Part shown: in pieces, positions 47,556 to 58,133 of the stretch
How the letters are laid out: every line of letters starts with the position of its first letter
Numbering within the stretch: the first letter of the stretch is position 1
Source of the DNA: Ampelocalamus luodianensis
Taxonomy: Eukaryota; Streptophyta; Magnoliopsida; Poales; Poaceae
DNA: 64,000 nt
Assembly: GCA_036346255.1 (NCBI GenBank)
Contig: CM070620.1
Span: 62,978,522-63,042,521, forward strand
Direction of reading: 5' to 3'
Position numbers and translations under genes: made by a program
The notes under the pieces: generated by a model
What the model was told of the DNA's origin: nothing
Database searches by the model: none
What the model saw: only the letters and a program-made list of their open reading frames with translations

Positions 47556-48219
47556 TGACGAGGATTAAAACCTCTATATATTATTATTAATATATAAAAG
47601 ACCATACGTCTTCGTGGTCGTAACCCCTGAGGTGCACGACCTCACTGGTCGTAGAGATTCCAGAGGTTACATAATGGGTACCCTCGTCAGACGAAGGCCT
47701 AAGCCTAGCTCCTGACCAGGAGAACTGCTCGTAAAAGGTATGAACTGCTTGTAAAAGTATATTCTTTACCGTATGACGAATGGAGTACGTGCATATTCCA
47801 TACCATATGACGTTTCTTATCCAGACACACTGACAAACTACCTCCATGCGGTTATATGTCTCATAGACATATAACCGTCGAACGGTTGATCTTTATCAAC
47901 CGTCACTTGACTCCGACCAGACGCAACGCTTCACATCAGACGTCTTCTCCGGAAGTAACTGCCACCTCTTCGAGGGCTATTTAAAGATGGAACCTGGACG
48001 AATCAAGGAAGAGAAAGACAAGATAGAGCCATCAGACTAAAGCACAAGCGGTAGATTCGTGTGGTAGGTCTGAGATTGTAAGGGAACAAGAAGTGTTCTC
48101 AGAGCATACCCTGTAAAACCCAGTTCATATTAATAAAAGAGCAGTCCCATTATTTTCTTAGATTTCCCACGTCACTTTCTCCTTTTCTTTTCGTAAGATC
48201 GACGTCTTGATCGTCGACA
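47556..48219 (+). repeat. Element E 5' LTR
   Basis: Starts TGACGAGGAT and ends TCGTCGACA. It has a hairpin GGTCGT/ACGACC near 47608-47631, a TATA-like TATTTAAAG at 47979 and a polyadenylation-like ATTAATAAAAG near 48129. The 3' LTR is very similar, apart from a short indel near 47745/62490. Confidence 0.93.
47979..47987 (+). promoter_or_regulatory. Element E LTR TATA box
   Basis: TATTTAAAG precedes ATGGAACCTGG and is kept in the 3' LTR at 62729. Its distance to the LTR end (about 230 bp) fits a short R-U5. Confidence 0.6.
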
Positions 48220-48221
48220 GC

Positions 48222-48239
48222 TGGCGCCGTCCGTGGGGA
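48222..48239 (+). other. Element E primer binding site (non-iMet)
   Basis: TGGCGCCGTCCGTGGGGA, two bases after the LTR. Its GGCGCC core resembles Tat-lineage primer sites. The tRNA is probably Arg-type but I could not verify it. Confidence 0.75.
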
Positions 48240-48300
48240 TCGCGGCGTGGAATCTTAAAAGAATTTCTCTGCTCATCAAATCTTTGTCCATTCCCCGTTT

Positions 48301-50215
48301 GTGATCGCTGATGCGGTTATGGCGGGAAGTTGGGATGAAGAAAACTGGTTCGACCTGGCGGACTACGCCGACCTCGACATGGATGCATGCATGCGCGCCA
48401 TGGAGGAAAACGGAATCTCTTCATCATCCTCCTCCGCCGGTTCGCCCATCGCAGAAGTCGGCGAAGTCGATCGGATGGATGAGGATACACCGCTACGATC
48501 AGTGGCGGTTTCAGAGGAAGTGCTTCGACCAGTTCGGAACACCCTAAAGCCTCAGCAAGCCCGGGCCTTTCGACCGACAAAAAATGTGATAAAAATTCAA
48601 CACCGCAACTCGAGGTTCAATATACCTTTGATGCGATTATGGTTGATAGGTACTCACCGATGGCTTCTAGCAATTCCAAGAGCCAACCGACACTTGGTGA
48701 TGGTGTCAATGAAACCTCCATTGGTCATAAACCAAGTGGGGATGATAAGGCTCAGCATTCGATCGGCGACTCGCCGGATCAGGTTGAGACCCTTCCGAAA
48801 ACCTCAGGAAGTGCTGATCACCGACTGCTCTCCATCGTGGAAACTTCTCGTAGAAGCTCTGAAAGGCTCTCCATCGATTACGACAGAAGCTCATCGGAGG
48901 ATCGCTGCTGGGAGCACGAGGACAATGCAATCGGAGATACGGATCAAAATACTGTGTACGGTCCTCCATACGTTGCCTCGCCACCACGTAATAATGGAGA
49001 TGGTACGGGCGGTCAAGCACCAAATGCCGGAGGTAACGGAACCGTGGACGCCCATCGCTTAAGTCGCCGATCCTCCCCAACCAATGTAAGGGACCCGCAA
49101 GATCGACCAGGAAATCGGGGGATTTAAGCCATCAGACACCTTCTTCTGGCAGAAATCCTTCGAGACCTTCGGTAACAATACAAAACCGCAATGAGTCGAG
49201 ATATGTTAAATACTTCGATCCTCGCCGCAGAGCCTCGTGTTTTGCCCGACTCGCAGTCAAGTATCGAGATTATCCAATGCACGATGCGGCGCACGAGCAT
49301 ATCGGAACGAAGGCACCCGCAAAGTCGCACCATGACTTCTTCGCAGATTCTTCCCGGCGAGGCCTGCATGGTCGTGTTGAAGATCGATTGACATCGCGAC
49401 CACCTCGACGATTCCGACCAACAAGTCATGAGGGGAGGAGACTATTCCAGGAATCCTCACCCTCACTTCGTCGAGAGGAGCAATCGCTTGGACCTGGTGA
49501 TCTTCGACATCACCTAAACCAGGCAAGTGGTCGGAGGCGTTCTAGTAACGTCCATGACCGAATCGGCACTTTGGAGCACCAACAATCCGGTCCTAGAAAT
49601 CGGTCTCCAACCGATTACAATCCAACACCTTTTCAAAGAAGGCGTCACAAAACTATCACAAGCTGTTGAGCCTTCTCAGCAGGGCTCCAGGCTGTACGTT
49701 GGCCAAATAGGTTCCGACCGGCCAATATGGATAAATTCAATAGGGCCCAAAATCCTTTGGAATTTCTCCAGATATATACCACCGCTATTAGAGCTGCTGG
49801 TGGTGATGAAAATGTAATGGCAAACTATCTTCCTATGGCATTAGAAGGATCAGCCCGATCGTGGTTGCTTAACCTTTCGGTCGGGTCCGTGTATAATTGG
49901 GAGCAACTCTGCGACCTTTTAATTGCAAATTTTGTGGTGCGTATGATCGATCTTAAAAGAAGACGATCTCCATAGAATACGGCAAAAATCTAACGAGACT
50001 CTTCGGAAGTACATCAAAAGATTTAGCCAAGTTCGTAACTGAATACTGGAGGTTGCAGAATCTTTCGTTATCCAAGCCTTCAAAGCGGGATTAAGAAATC
50101 AAAGGTTTACGGAGGATTTAGCTATACATCCCCCACGAACAACCATCGAGCTCTTCGATATGGCTGAGAAGAACGCAACGGCCAGTGAAGCGGTCGAGTG
50201 AAACGAAGCCATTAA
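48301..50215 (+). pseudogene. Element E gag
   Basis: The first ATG at 48301 opens an acidic, serine-rich N-terminal region (MAGSWDEENWFDLADYADLD). A frameshift near 48620 moves into the frame 48639-49127, a polar region with KPSGDDKAQHSIGDSPDQVE. The 49277-49669 frame continues with arginine-rich sequence, and capsid is clear at 49727-49940 (NRAQNPLEFLQIYTTAIRAA, YLPMALEGSARSWLLNL). Another frameshift near 49945 leads to RKYIKRFSQVRN, FVIQAFKAGLRNQRF and FDMAEKNATASEAVE, then a TGA near 50199. Three or four frameshifts and a few stops disable it. Confidence 0.85.
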
Positions 50216-51377
50216 TCGAAAAGATAAAAATCCCCAACCTAGTTTGGATAGGACAGAAAAGAAGCAAAAGAAGATTCTCAAGAAAAAGAAGCATGGCAGA
50301 GCCAACGACAAGGAGGTTCTTGCTGTTCCTGAAAAATTTACCAAAGGAAGAAAGAATTATACTGGTCATGGCAAGGCTAAGGCTCCAACCAATGATTACA
50401 AGAAAAATAAAAAATGGTGTCCTCTCTACCAGCAAGCAGGACACGACCTGCGCAATTGTCGCACTTGGCAAAAGAAGCTGGAAGATTATTATGCCGGTAA
50501 AGGTCCACTCCCGTCGATTCAAGAGCTTGGGGAAACAAGCTCCAAGAAGGACAAAGATGATGACGAAGAAATGGAGTACCAAGAACCTCAGCACACCGTT
50601 GATGTGATCTTCGGTGAATCTTCTTCGTACGAGTCCAGACGTCACCTGAAAGCCATGGAGCGAGATGTCAACCTTACCGAACCTTCGATCGCTGTTAAAC
50701 CTTCAAGGTGGTCGGAGACGATAATCTCATTCAGCAAAGAAGACTGCCCCATTCCTTCGACTCGACCAGGTAGGTTTCTAATTGTCGTTGAGCCTACTAT
50801 TAATAACTGCAGGGTTAATCGGGTCTTGATAGATGGGGGTAGTTCTCTAAATATTTTATTTGCAAGTGCTTTGGAAGACATGCAGATTCCCAAATCCAAG
50901 GTAAAACCTGTGAAATATGCCTTCCATAGCATAGTTCCTGGGTCTACCGCTAAGCCAATAGGGCACTTGTCCCTACTGGTTACGTTCGGAAAACCCGACA
51001 ACTTCTGGACGAAAAAAATTTCATTTGATGTGGTAAATTTCGAAACTGCATACAATGCAATTCTTAGTCATCCAGCTTTAGCAAAGTTCCTGATAGCCAC
51101 ACACTACGGTTATCAGAGTTTGAAAATGCCGGGACCAAAGGGTGTAATCACGGTCCGAGGCGATCAAAAAATAGCCTACGTATGCGATCGGAAATGCTTA
51201 GAACTGGTCGATGAACTTCCGACCAGCGGAACTAACACCGTTAACATGCATGTCAAACATTCAAGGCCGAAGATGAAACCAAAACCTTCCGACCAGATGA
51301 AAGAGGTACAACTCGACGGAAGTGCTTCTCCAGAGGATGCAAAGATACTGGTCGGGGCAGGACTCGATCTTAAATAG
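50216..51377 (+). pseudogene. Element E gag zinc region and aspartic protease
   Basis: The open frame from 50244 starts in a lysine-rich gag tail. It has a Tat-type zinc motif, CPLYQQAGHDLRNC, with Tyr at the position that is usually His or Cys. A long linker follows, then the protease with its active site kept as VLIDGGSSLNILFASAL near 50825-50875. AYNAILSHPALAKF, the usual C-terminal signature, appears near 51050. The frame ends in a TAG at 51375-51377, and two more TAG codons follow at about 51427 and 51486. Confidence 0.9.
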
Positions 51378-52730
51378 GAAGAGTCGCTCGTCACCTTCCT
51401 CCGAGCTAACCAGGACGTATTCGCCTAGCAGGCGTCCGATATGCCCGGAGTCCCCAGCGAGGTGATCGAGCATAGGCTAGCTCTATAGCCTAACAAAAAA
51501 CCAGTCAAGCAGAAACTACGACGTTTCGCATTTGATCGGAAAGAAGCAATCCAGTCGGAGATTGACAAACTTCTCAAAGCTGGGTTCATTCATGAGGTTG
51601 ACCACCCAGAGTGGCTCGCCAACCCTGTAATGGCTAGAAAGGCCAATGAAAAATGGCGAATGTCTATTGACTTTACAGATCTTAATAAAGCTTGTCCGAA
51701 GGATGACTTTCCCCTTCCTCGCATCGATCAACTTGTAGACTCTACTTCCGGGTGTGAGTTGTTATGGTTTTTAGATGCTTACTCAGGGTACCACCAGATC
51801 AATATGAGTAAAGAAGATGAAGAGAAAACTTCCTTCATCACTCCATATGGTACTTACTGTTATGTAAAGATGCCATTTGGTCTCAAAAATGCTGGTGCAA
51901 CATTCCAAAGGTTGATGCAAAAGACCTTTAGTCCACAGATAGGTCGGAATCTTGAAGCCTACGTTGATGATCTGGTTGTAAAGAGCATCAACGCTGGCGA
52001 TCAAATTCTAGATCTACAGGAGACTTTCAAAAACTTAAGACATCATAACCTTAAGTTGAATCCAGAGAAATGTGTGTTCGGAGTTTCGCCGGGAAAGCTT
52101 CTCGGATTCCTAGTTTCGGCTAGAGGCATCGAGGCAAACCCAGCGAAAATCATCGCCATCGATCAAATGCGCGATCTGACCACAAAGAAGGAAGTTCAGA
52201 AACTAACCGGCTGTATGGCAGCGCTAAGTCGTTTCATAGCACGGTTAGGCGAAAAAGGATTACCTTTCTTTAAGCTTCTCCAGAAACATGGGAGTTTCGA
52301 ATGGACTAAAGAGGCAAGCAGCGCCTTTGAAGAACTAAAACGGTACCTTACGAGTCCCCCAATCTTAGTCTCTCCGAGATTGGGAGAAACATTGCTAAAT
52401 TACGTGGCTGCAACGCCACAAACGGTTAGTGGTGTACTGGTCGTAGAACGAGATCATATTCAACGGCCGATATATTACGTAAGCGAAGTCTTGCATGGTC
52501 CAAAAGAAAGGTATCCGCAGGTACAAAAGTTGCTCTATGGTCTCCTTATGGCTTCAAGGAAACTAAGACATTATTTTCAGGCCCACAAAGTGGTCATACC
52601 TACTGGATATCCTCTTGGTCAAGTCCTAGGAAACAGGGAGTCATCAGGACGAATAGCAAAATGGGTGGTTGAGCGTGGGCATTCGATCTCCATTTTGTCC
52701 CACAAACAACAATCAAGTCCCAGGCAATAG
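51378..52730 (+). pseudogene. Element E reverse transcriptase and connection RNase H
   Basis: The frame continues past the TAG codons with SDMPGVPSEVIEHRL and RRFAFDRKEAIQSEIDKLL, typical of Tat RT entry. From 51630 it is open for 366 codons: WRMSIDFTDLNKACPKDDF (first Asp), FLDAYSGYHQI, PFGLKNAGATFQRLM and YVDDLVVKS (intact YVDD). FLVSARGIEANPAKI and the degenerate RNase H follow (RPIYYVSEVLHGPKERYPQVQ, SRKLRHYFQAH). A frameshift near 52672 throws the end out of frame. Confidence 0.93.
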
Positions 52731-53342
52731 CAGAATTCATTGCCGAATGGACAAACCCTGAACCCACCCAAGGGCCCGAGTACGAGCACCACGATGAGTG
52801 GACAATGTACTTCAACGGTTCCTTGATGTTGCACGGCTCGGGGGCTGGGGTCGTCTTGATTTCCCCTACTGGCGAACAAATAAAGTACGTTATTCAGTTA
52901 AACTTTCCTGCTACTAACAATGTGGCAGAATATGAAGGTTTACTGGCAGGACTTCGAGCAGCTCGTTCGCTTGTGATTCGCAGATTGCTAGTGAAAGGCG
53001 ATTCTCAACTAGTAGCGAATCAAGTAGGGAAAGAGTATCAATGCTCTAGTACCAAGATGTCATCATATCTAGCGGAAGTACGGAAACTTGAAAAGTATTT
53101 CTTCGGTTTTCAGATCCAACACATTCCTAGAAAGGAAAACTTTATGTTAGACCAGTTGGCCCAGATAGCTTCCACAAGGACATCCGTCCCGCCCGGAGTT
53201 TTTCTCGAGAAACTCGATTCACCCTCGGTAGTCGAGCCTTCCGAGGACATAGATGTTCGCAAGGAGGTTGCACACCTTGATTCTGCAAACATGGATGCTC
53301 CACAGGTCGATGATGGTTGGCACCATCACGATCACGGTAGAG
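52680..53342 (+). pseudogene. Element E archaeal-type RNase H (aRH) with lost first Asp
   Basis: In the shifted frame TIKSQAIAEFIAEWTNPEPT leads into the additional RNase H that Tat elements acquired. The motif expected as FDGS reads FNGS at 52811-52822, so the first catalytic Asp is Asn (codon AAC at 52814-52816). The other acidic residues remain: NNVAEYEGLLAGL (Glu), VKGDSQLVANQV (Asp) and LDQLAQIAS (Asp). The domain ends near 53180, followed by an acidic linker to integrase. The domain is full length but probably inactive. Confidence 0.92.
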
Positions 53343-53343
53343 A

Positions 53344-54573
53344 TTGGATGACAATTATCTTCAGCATGACCTAATTCCAGAAGATGATGTAGAGGCCGAT
53401 CGTATAGCACGAAAAGCCAAATCATACACTCTAATTGAACGTACCTTGTACAAACGAGGATCTCACGGAGTGTTGATGAGATGCATATCTCACTCGGATC
53501 GCATTAAATTGCTAGCCGAAATTCATGGAGGAGTCTGTGGAGCTCATCATTCCTACAGAACGTTGGTTGGTAAAGCCTTTAGGTAAGGATACTACTGGCC
53601 AACTGCCCTTCATGATGCAAAAGAGCTCGTGATGAAGTGCATACAATGTCAGTTTCATAGCCGACAAGTACATCAGCCGTCCCAAGCTTTGCAAACAATT
53701 CCTCTTTCTTGGCCGTTTGCAACCTGGGGTCTAGACATTCTGGGACCTTTCCCAAGAGCACTCGGGGGCTTTGAGTTCCTTTTCTTCATGATTGACACGT
53801 TTACTAAATGGATTGAAGCCGAGCCGATTGTAAAAATTACAACTGAAGCCGCCAAGAGGTTTCTCACAAAAAGCGTGATCACACAATTTGGTGTACCTAG
53901 TCGTATAATCAGAGATAACGGTGCCCAGTTCTCGAGCAATAATTTTCAGGAATTCTGTGAGGATCTAGGTATCAAGATACATTTTGCTTCTGTTGCTCAT
54001 CCGCAGAGCAATGGAGCAGTTGAGCGAGCCAATGGTATCATAATGCAAGGAATCAAACGGCGAGTGTTCGACCAGTTACTTCAACGGTCAGGGGCTTGGG
54101 TTCAAGAACTTCCTTCTGTATTATGGGTCGTTCGTACCACAACTAGTCGTGCGACCGGTGAAACACCATTCTTTATGGTTTATGGGGCTGAAGCCATGCT
54201 TCCTCCAGAACTCAAAATTGGTTCTGCTCGAACTGATTGCTTTTCCGAAAGTGATCAGTGTGAACGACGGCTTGACGACATCAATTTCCTTGAAGAACGA
54301 CGAAATCAAGCTTTGCTACGATCAGCAATCTACCAGCAAGCCATGCGTCGGTACCACAGTCGTAAGGTGCAACCTCGCAGCCTAGCTGTAAGTGATTTGG
54401 TTCTTAGAAAAATTCAGAACCAAGCGGGTCGCAACAAACTTTCACCTAAATGGGAAGGTCCATACACTGTGGTCGAAGTCACCCGACCAGGATCAGAACG
54501 ATTAGCTATGTCGGATGGGCAAATTTTGTCTAATTCTTGAAATATTGATCAATTGCGTAAGTTCTTTGTTTAA
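53344..54573 (+). pseudogene. Element E integrase
   Basis: Begins in the pre-integrase linker. The zinc-binding region has HGGVCGAHHSYRTLVGKA and CIQCQFH, with an in-frame TAA at 53584-53586 between the His and Cys pairs. The core has WGLDILGPFPRALGGFEFL (first Asp), RIIRDNGAQFSSNNF (second Asp) and HPQSNGAVERANGII (Glu); all are kept. The C-terminal part includes RNKLSPKWEGPYTVVEVTRP, and no chromodomain is present. The frame stops at 54538, with a few related codons after it. The first nonsense codon is its only clear lesion. Confidence 0.93.
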
Positions 54574-55570
54574 TTTCCTGTCTTTATTTCATTTCATATT
54601 TTAATAAAAGATGCATTTCCTTTGCTTTTAAACAATAAGTATGGTTGTTTATAATTATTATTCGTCGCATCTAGTCATATGTCTTTATTGTTGCTGGTTG
54701 GTCGGAGAAGACACTCATTCTCTCCGATATTCCTTTCGAAGGGATCTCAAATACTCATGGGTGCTGACTTACATGTCACAGACCACACTGGTTTTAGTCG
54801 TGATCATTGCTTCAATGATATACACGCACAACCAAATACTCTTTTCTTAAAGAAACATACGAGTATAAAGAGTACCAACTCACACAATTTATATGGTTTT
54901 CGTTCTTTCTTGAATTTGAAGACTGTTATTTTATTTCAACATTCTGTTCTACTCAAGTTTGGCTACTGGTCGGGATACGGAAAGCCTCCTGATCAAGTCT
55001 CTCTCTCTCTGACGTGGTCACCTTGCTGGAAGGAGCTTCCTAGTGACGGTCCTTTTCCTACGATCCTCGCTGCCAGTCGGATTTGAGCATGAGCACGTTT
55101 CGCGAGATATTTTACAAATCTTCAATTCTTGAGAATTCGATACGACCAGATTCGGATAAATTATAAACTAAGGTACTTATCTATTCATTTCCTTTTTTGC
55201 ATACATTATTAATGCATATCTTCTTATCAGCAAATCCGGTCTTTGTTATATCTTCAGACTACAAGTGGTATTTTATAGTAATTCGATAATGGACAAGATC
55301 CAGACTAGTCGGAATCATCAGCTGGATCCGACCACATGATTTCCTAGTATTCACTGGATCGTTGTCGACAACATTATCAGCACTTCTACCATGGTCATTG
55401 TTATTACTCAATTTCTTGGTCTACTACTTTCTTTTAGTAAGGTTCATCTACTAATATAAGCAGTCGGGGGCTAGGAGATATATGAGTATTTAACAACATT
55501 GATAAGACAAAGCAAGATCTTCATTGATAAAAGGTAAGTTTCATTTTACATAGTCTAATATTACATCCAT
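54574..55570 (+). other. Element E spacer between pol and antisense gene
   Basis: About 1 kb with no recognisable coding on either strand. It contains CAGTCGGGGGCTAGG at 55463-55477, very similar to the true polypurine tract upstream of the 3' LTR (TTCGGGGGCTAGC at 62285-62297). The antisense gene's 3' end and its terminator would fall here. Confidence 0.6.
55463..55477 (+). other. Second polypurine-tract-like motif in element E
   Basis: CAGTCGGGGGCTAGG shares CGGGGGCTAG with the LTR-proximal tract. It sits midway between pol and the 3' LTR. It could act as an internal plus-strand primer or be a relic. Confidence 0.45.
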
Positions 55571-58133
55571 TTACTTGTTGGGACCACCAGACTGGTCGCT
55601 GCGTGATGGAGATCCGACTTCCATTTCTTTAGCAACTTTCTCTCCGACAGGTCTTACTTCCTCGAGAAGTTTTGTTGCTTCATTTTCAGAGCAGTCGAAG
55701 TCCTCTTCCACAGCTTTAAGATTAACAGATGGGTCGGAAGCCTTCAGTTTAGCTAAAGTGACACTAACTCCATTCACGATAGCTTCCTTTATTGTCTTAA
55801 CATGGTTCTCTCGAAAGAGTGTTATTACCTCCTTAAGATCTTCAAGTTGATGGCCGAGAAAATTGATTCTCTCTGAAGGATCTCTTAGAATGGGCAGTTG
55901 CGTTCCCGACCCCAGGTCGAAGAGCATCTTGCTCAGAGCCTTGACTTTGTCTTCAAGACTCCGATCGAGTTCAGCCCCTTGGCCACGCTCAAACTTGAGG
56001 GTTTTCTCCGCTCGTTCAAGTGCTTCAGTTTTTTCTACACGAGTGGATAAAAAGAAGTTAACATACTCTTTACAATTGGAGTTATGGAATACTGGTTAAA
56101 TCTACGACCAGTTACCTTTGATTTTCCTCTCACAAGAGTCGAAAACCTCCTTTTGCCTGGTCATCGCATGCTCGATCGACCGGTCTTTTCCCTGAGTTTT
56201 ATAATTATGGCTTCTTTGGTCACAATCACTTCTTTAATTTTCTCTAAATCTATCAAATATGATAGGAAGAGAAGGTTAAGTTATAAGAAGAAACAAGATG
56301 ATAAAATTTAGGAACTCAAACTAAAAGAGAAATGTTCTTACTTCTCAGATCGGAGTGTTTCTGCTCCAAAGATCTTATTCGCTGGGTTAGTCCTCCGACC
56401 ACAGCATATTTCTCAACTATGTGCTACAAAAATAAAATCCCTTTCTTTGATAAGTTTTCAAAGAAACTTCAAAAGAAAGAGTTGTAAGGATTGTCGTAGA
56501 ACACTTACCCGAATTGCCATGTCATTATATTCGGAAAAAATTGTATCTGGACCAATCTCAGCTTGATGGTCCGATATCTTTCCCCAGGCTTCATCAAGTA
56601 CCTTATCCACGATAAATCGGGGAGAAAAAGGGAATTTATTAACCTGAGAGGCATTTCCAGGAGGAGGTAGAACCTATTGAGGATCTTTGGAGATGACAAC
56701 CTCCAGAGAAGGAGTAAGGATTACTAGAGGATCCTGAGCAGATGCTGAAACCAGCTCGGGGGCTTCTTTTACCATCTCATCCTCGGCAGTTTTAGCTTTA
56801 GGAGTATCCTAATCAGGAACCTCCACGACCACTTCTTCCCCAGAAACCTTTTCCTGAGGAGTGCTCTAGTCGGACATGACTGGAACACCGGAAGATCTAC
56901 AAAAAAAAAGAGAAGGTAAGGAAGATCCAAGGTATGTATATATACGATTTCTTCATTTAATATGTATACCTGGTCGATTTTCTGAATTTACCCTTGTAAC
57001 GCATCGAAGCAAAGTCCGTTGCGCTGGCCTTCCTCTTCCTTTCAACCGATTTCACTGGTTCTAAACCGGTAGGGTTGACTAGATCTTGCACATCCACTGA
57101 TCGGAAATCAGAAGCGATATCCGCGACCATTTGGTCGAGGTCCCTGATCGCCGGATCAGTAGATGTAGATTCGTCGACCTCCAAAACAGTAACCTCAGTA
57201 GGTACTGGTAGGTCTTCAGTTACCTTGCTGGAAGGTATGATAACCTCCTAATATATCATCAAAGATAATTAGGTGATGAACATCACTTATCTAAAATATT
57301 ATTTATGTTCGGTCTCCTACCTTTGGAAGGTTGACATCCTGTATAGTCGAAGGGGTGGTCGGATCATCAATCGGCTCACATCTTTCAGTGACCTTATTGA
57401 TCCTCAACCCAACCGGCTACACATCAAAAAAGATTTATGGTATACCGATCAGAAATAATACATACGATAACAAAAAAACGGTTGATGTTCTTACCTTAAG
57501 TCTTTCAATCCTCTCTTCAACGGAAACAGCCGCTAAGATCCAAGGGAAACTAACCATGTCGCCAGGCTCTCCGGCGCAGATCATTTTGATCTGGCTTCTA
57601 ATCTCATCAGAAGATAGAGCTGTAAAGGTAAAATAAAAGATTTAACGATACAGAAATAATCAACTAAGATAGGTAAACTGGTCGGAATCATTCATGGCTT
57701 ACCCTCTTTGGAATCTTTGGTTGAATCGTCACGACCAATATACCAGAGCATCCGGTGTGCTCGAGCCTTCAAAGGACTAACCCGGCGCGTGGAAAAATCC
57801 TTCACTACGTGCCAAGATGTTAGACCCTTGACACTAAGAAGCTTGATTGCTTCAGCCCATCTCTTTATTTTTCCCTCTTTTTCTGTAGAGGAGCGCCATC
57901 TTGGATTCTCGACCGCCTTCTTACCAGAATAATAAAGGTTGTCTTTTTCGTGATCTTCATATAGAACAACCTCTTCTTCCACGACGACCACGAAGATTTT
58001 GAGTACATAAATATGTACTCATCGGCTTTTCCGTCATGGAGGCGCAAGGTGCACTCTCCAAGCGTCCCAATCGTCTTCCCAGACTTTGTCATCCTGTAGT
58101 AGTACCTGAATAGATCCAGATCTGCTGGAATCC

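Noticed and set aside
48301..49127. A possible host gene with acidic, serine-rich N-terminus
   Set aside because: It starts about 60 bp after element E's PBS, is followed by capsid sequence and lies within the LTR pair, so it is the gag N-terminal part.
57241..57710. Considered whether the AT-rich gaps between antisense frames were random stop-containing decay
   Set aside because: Each gap begins GT and ends AG, is 73-92 nt, and joins flanking frames in phase, which is better explained by introns.
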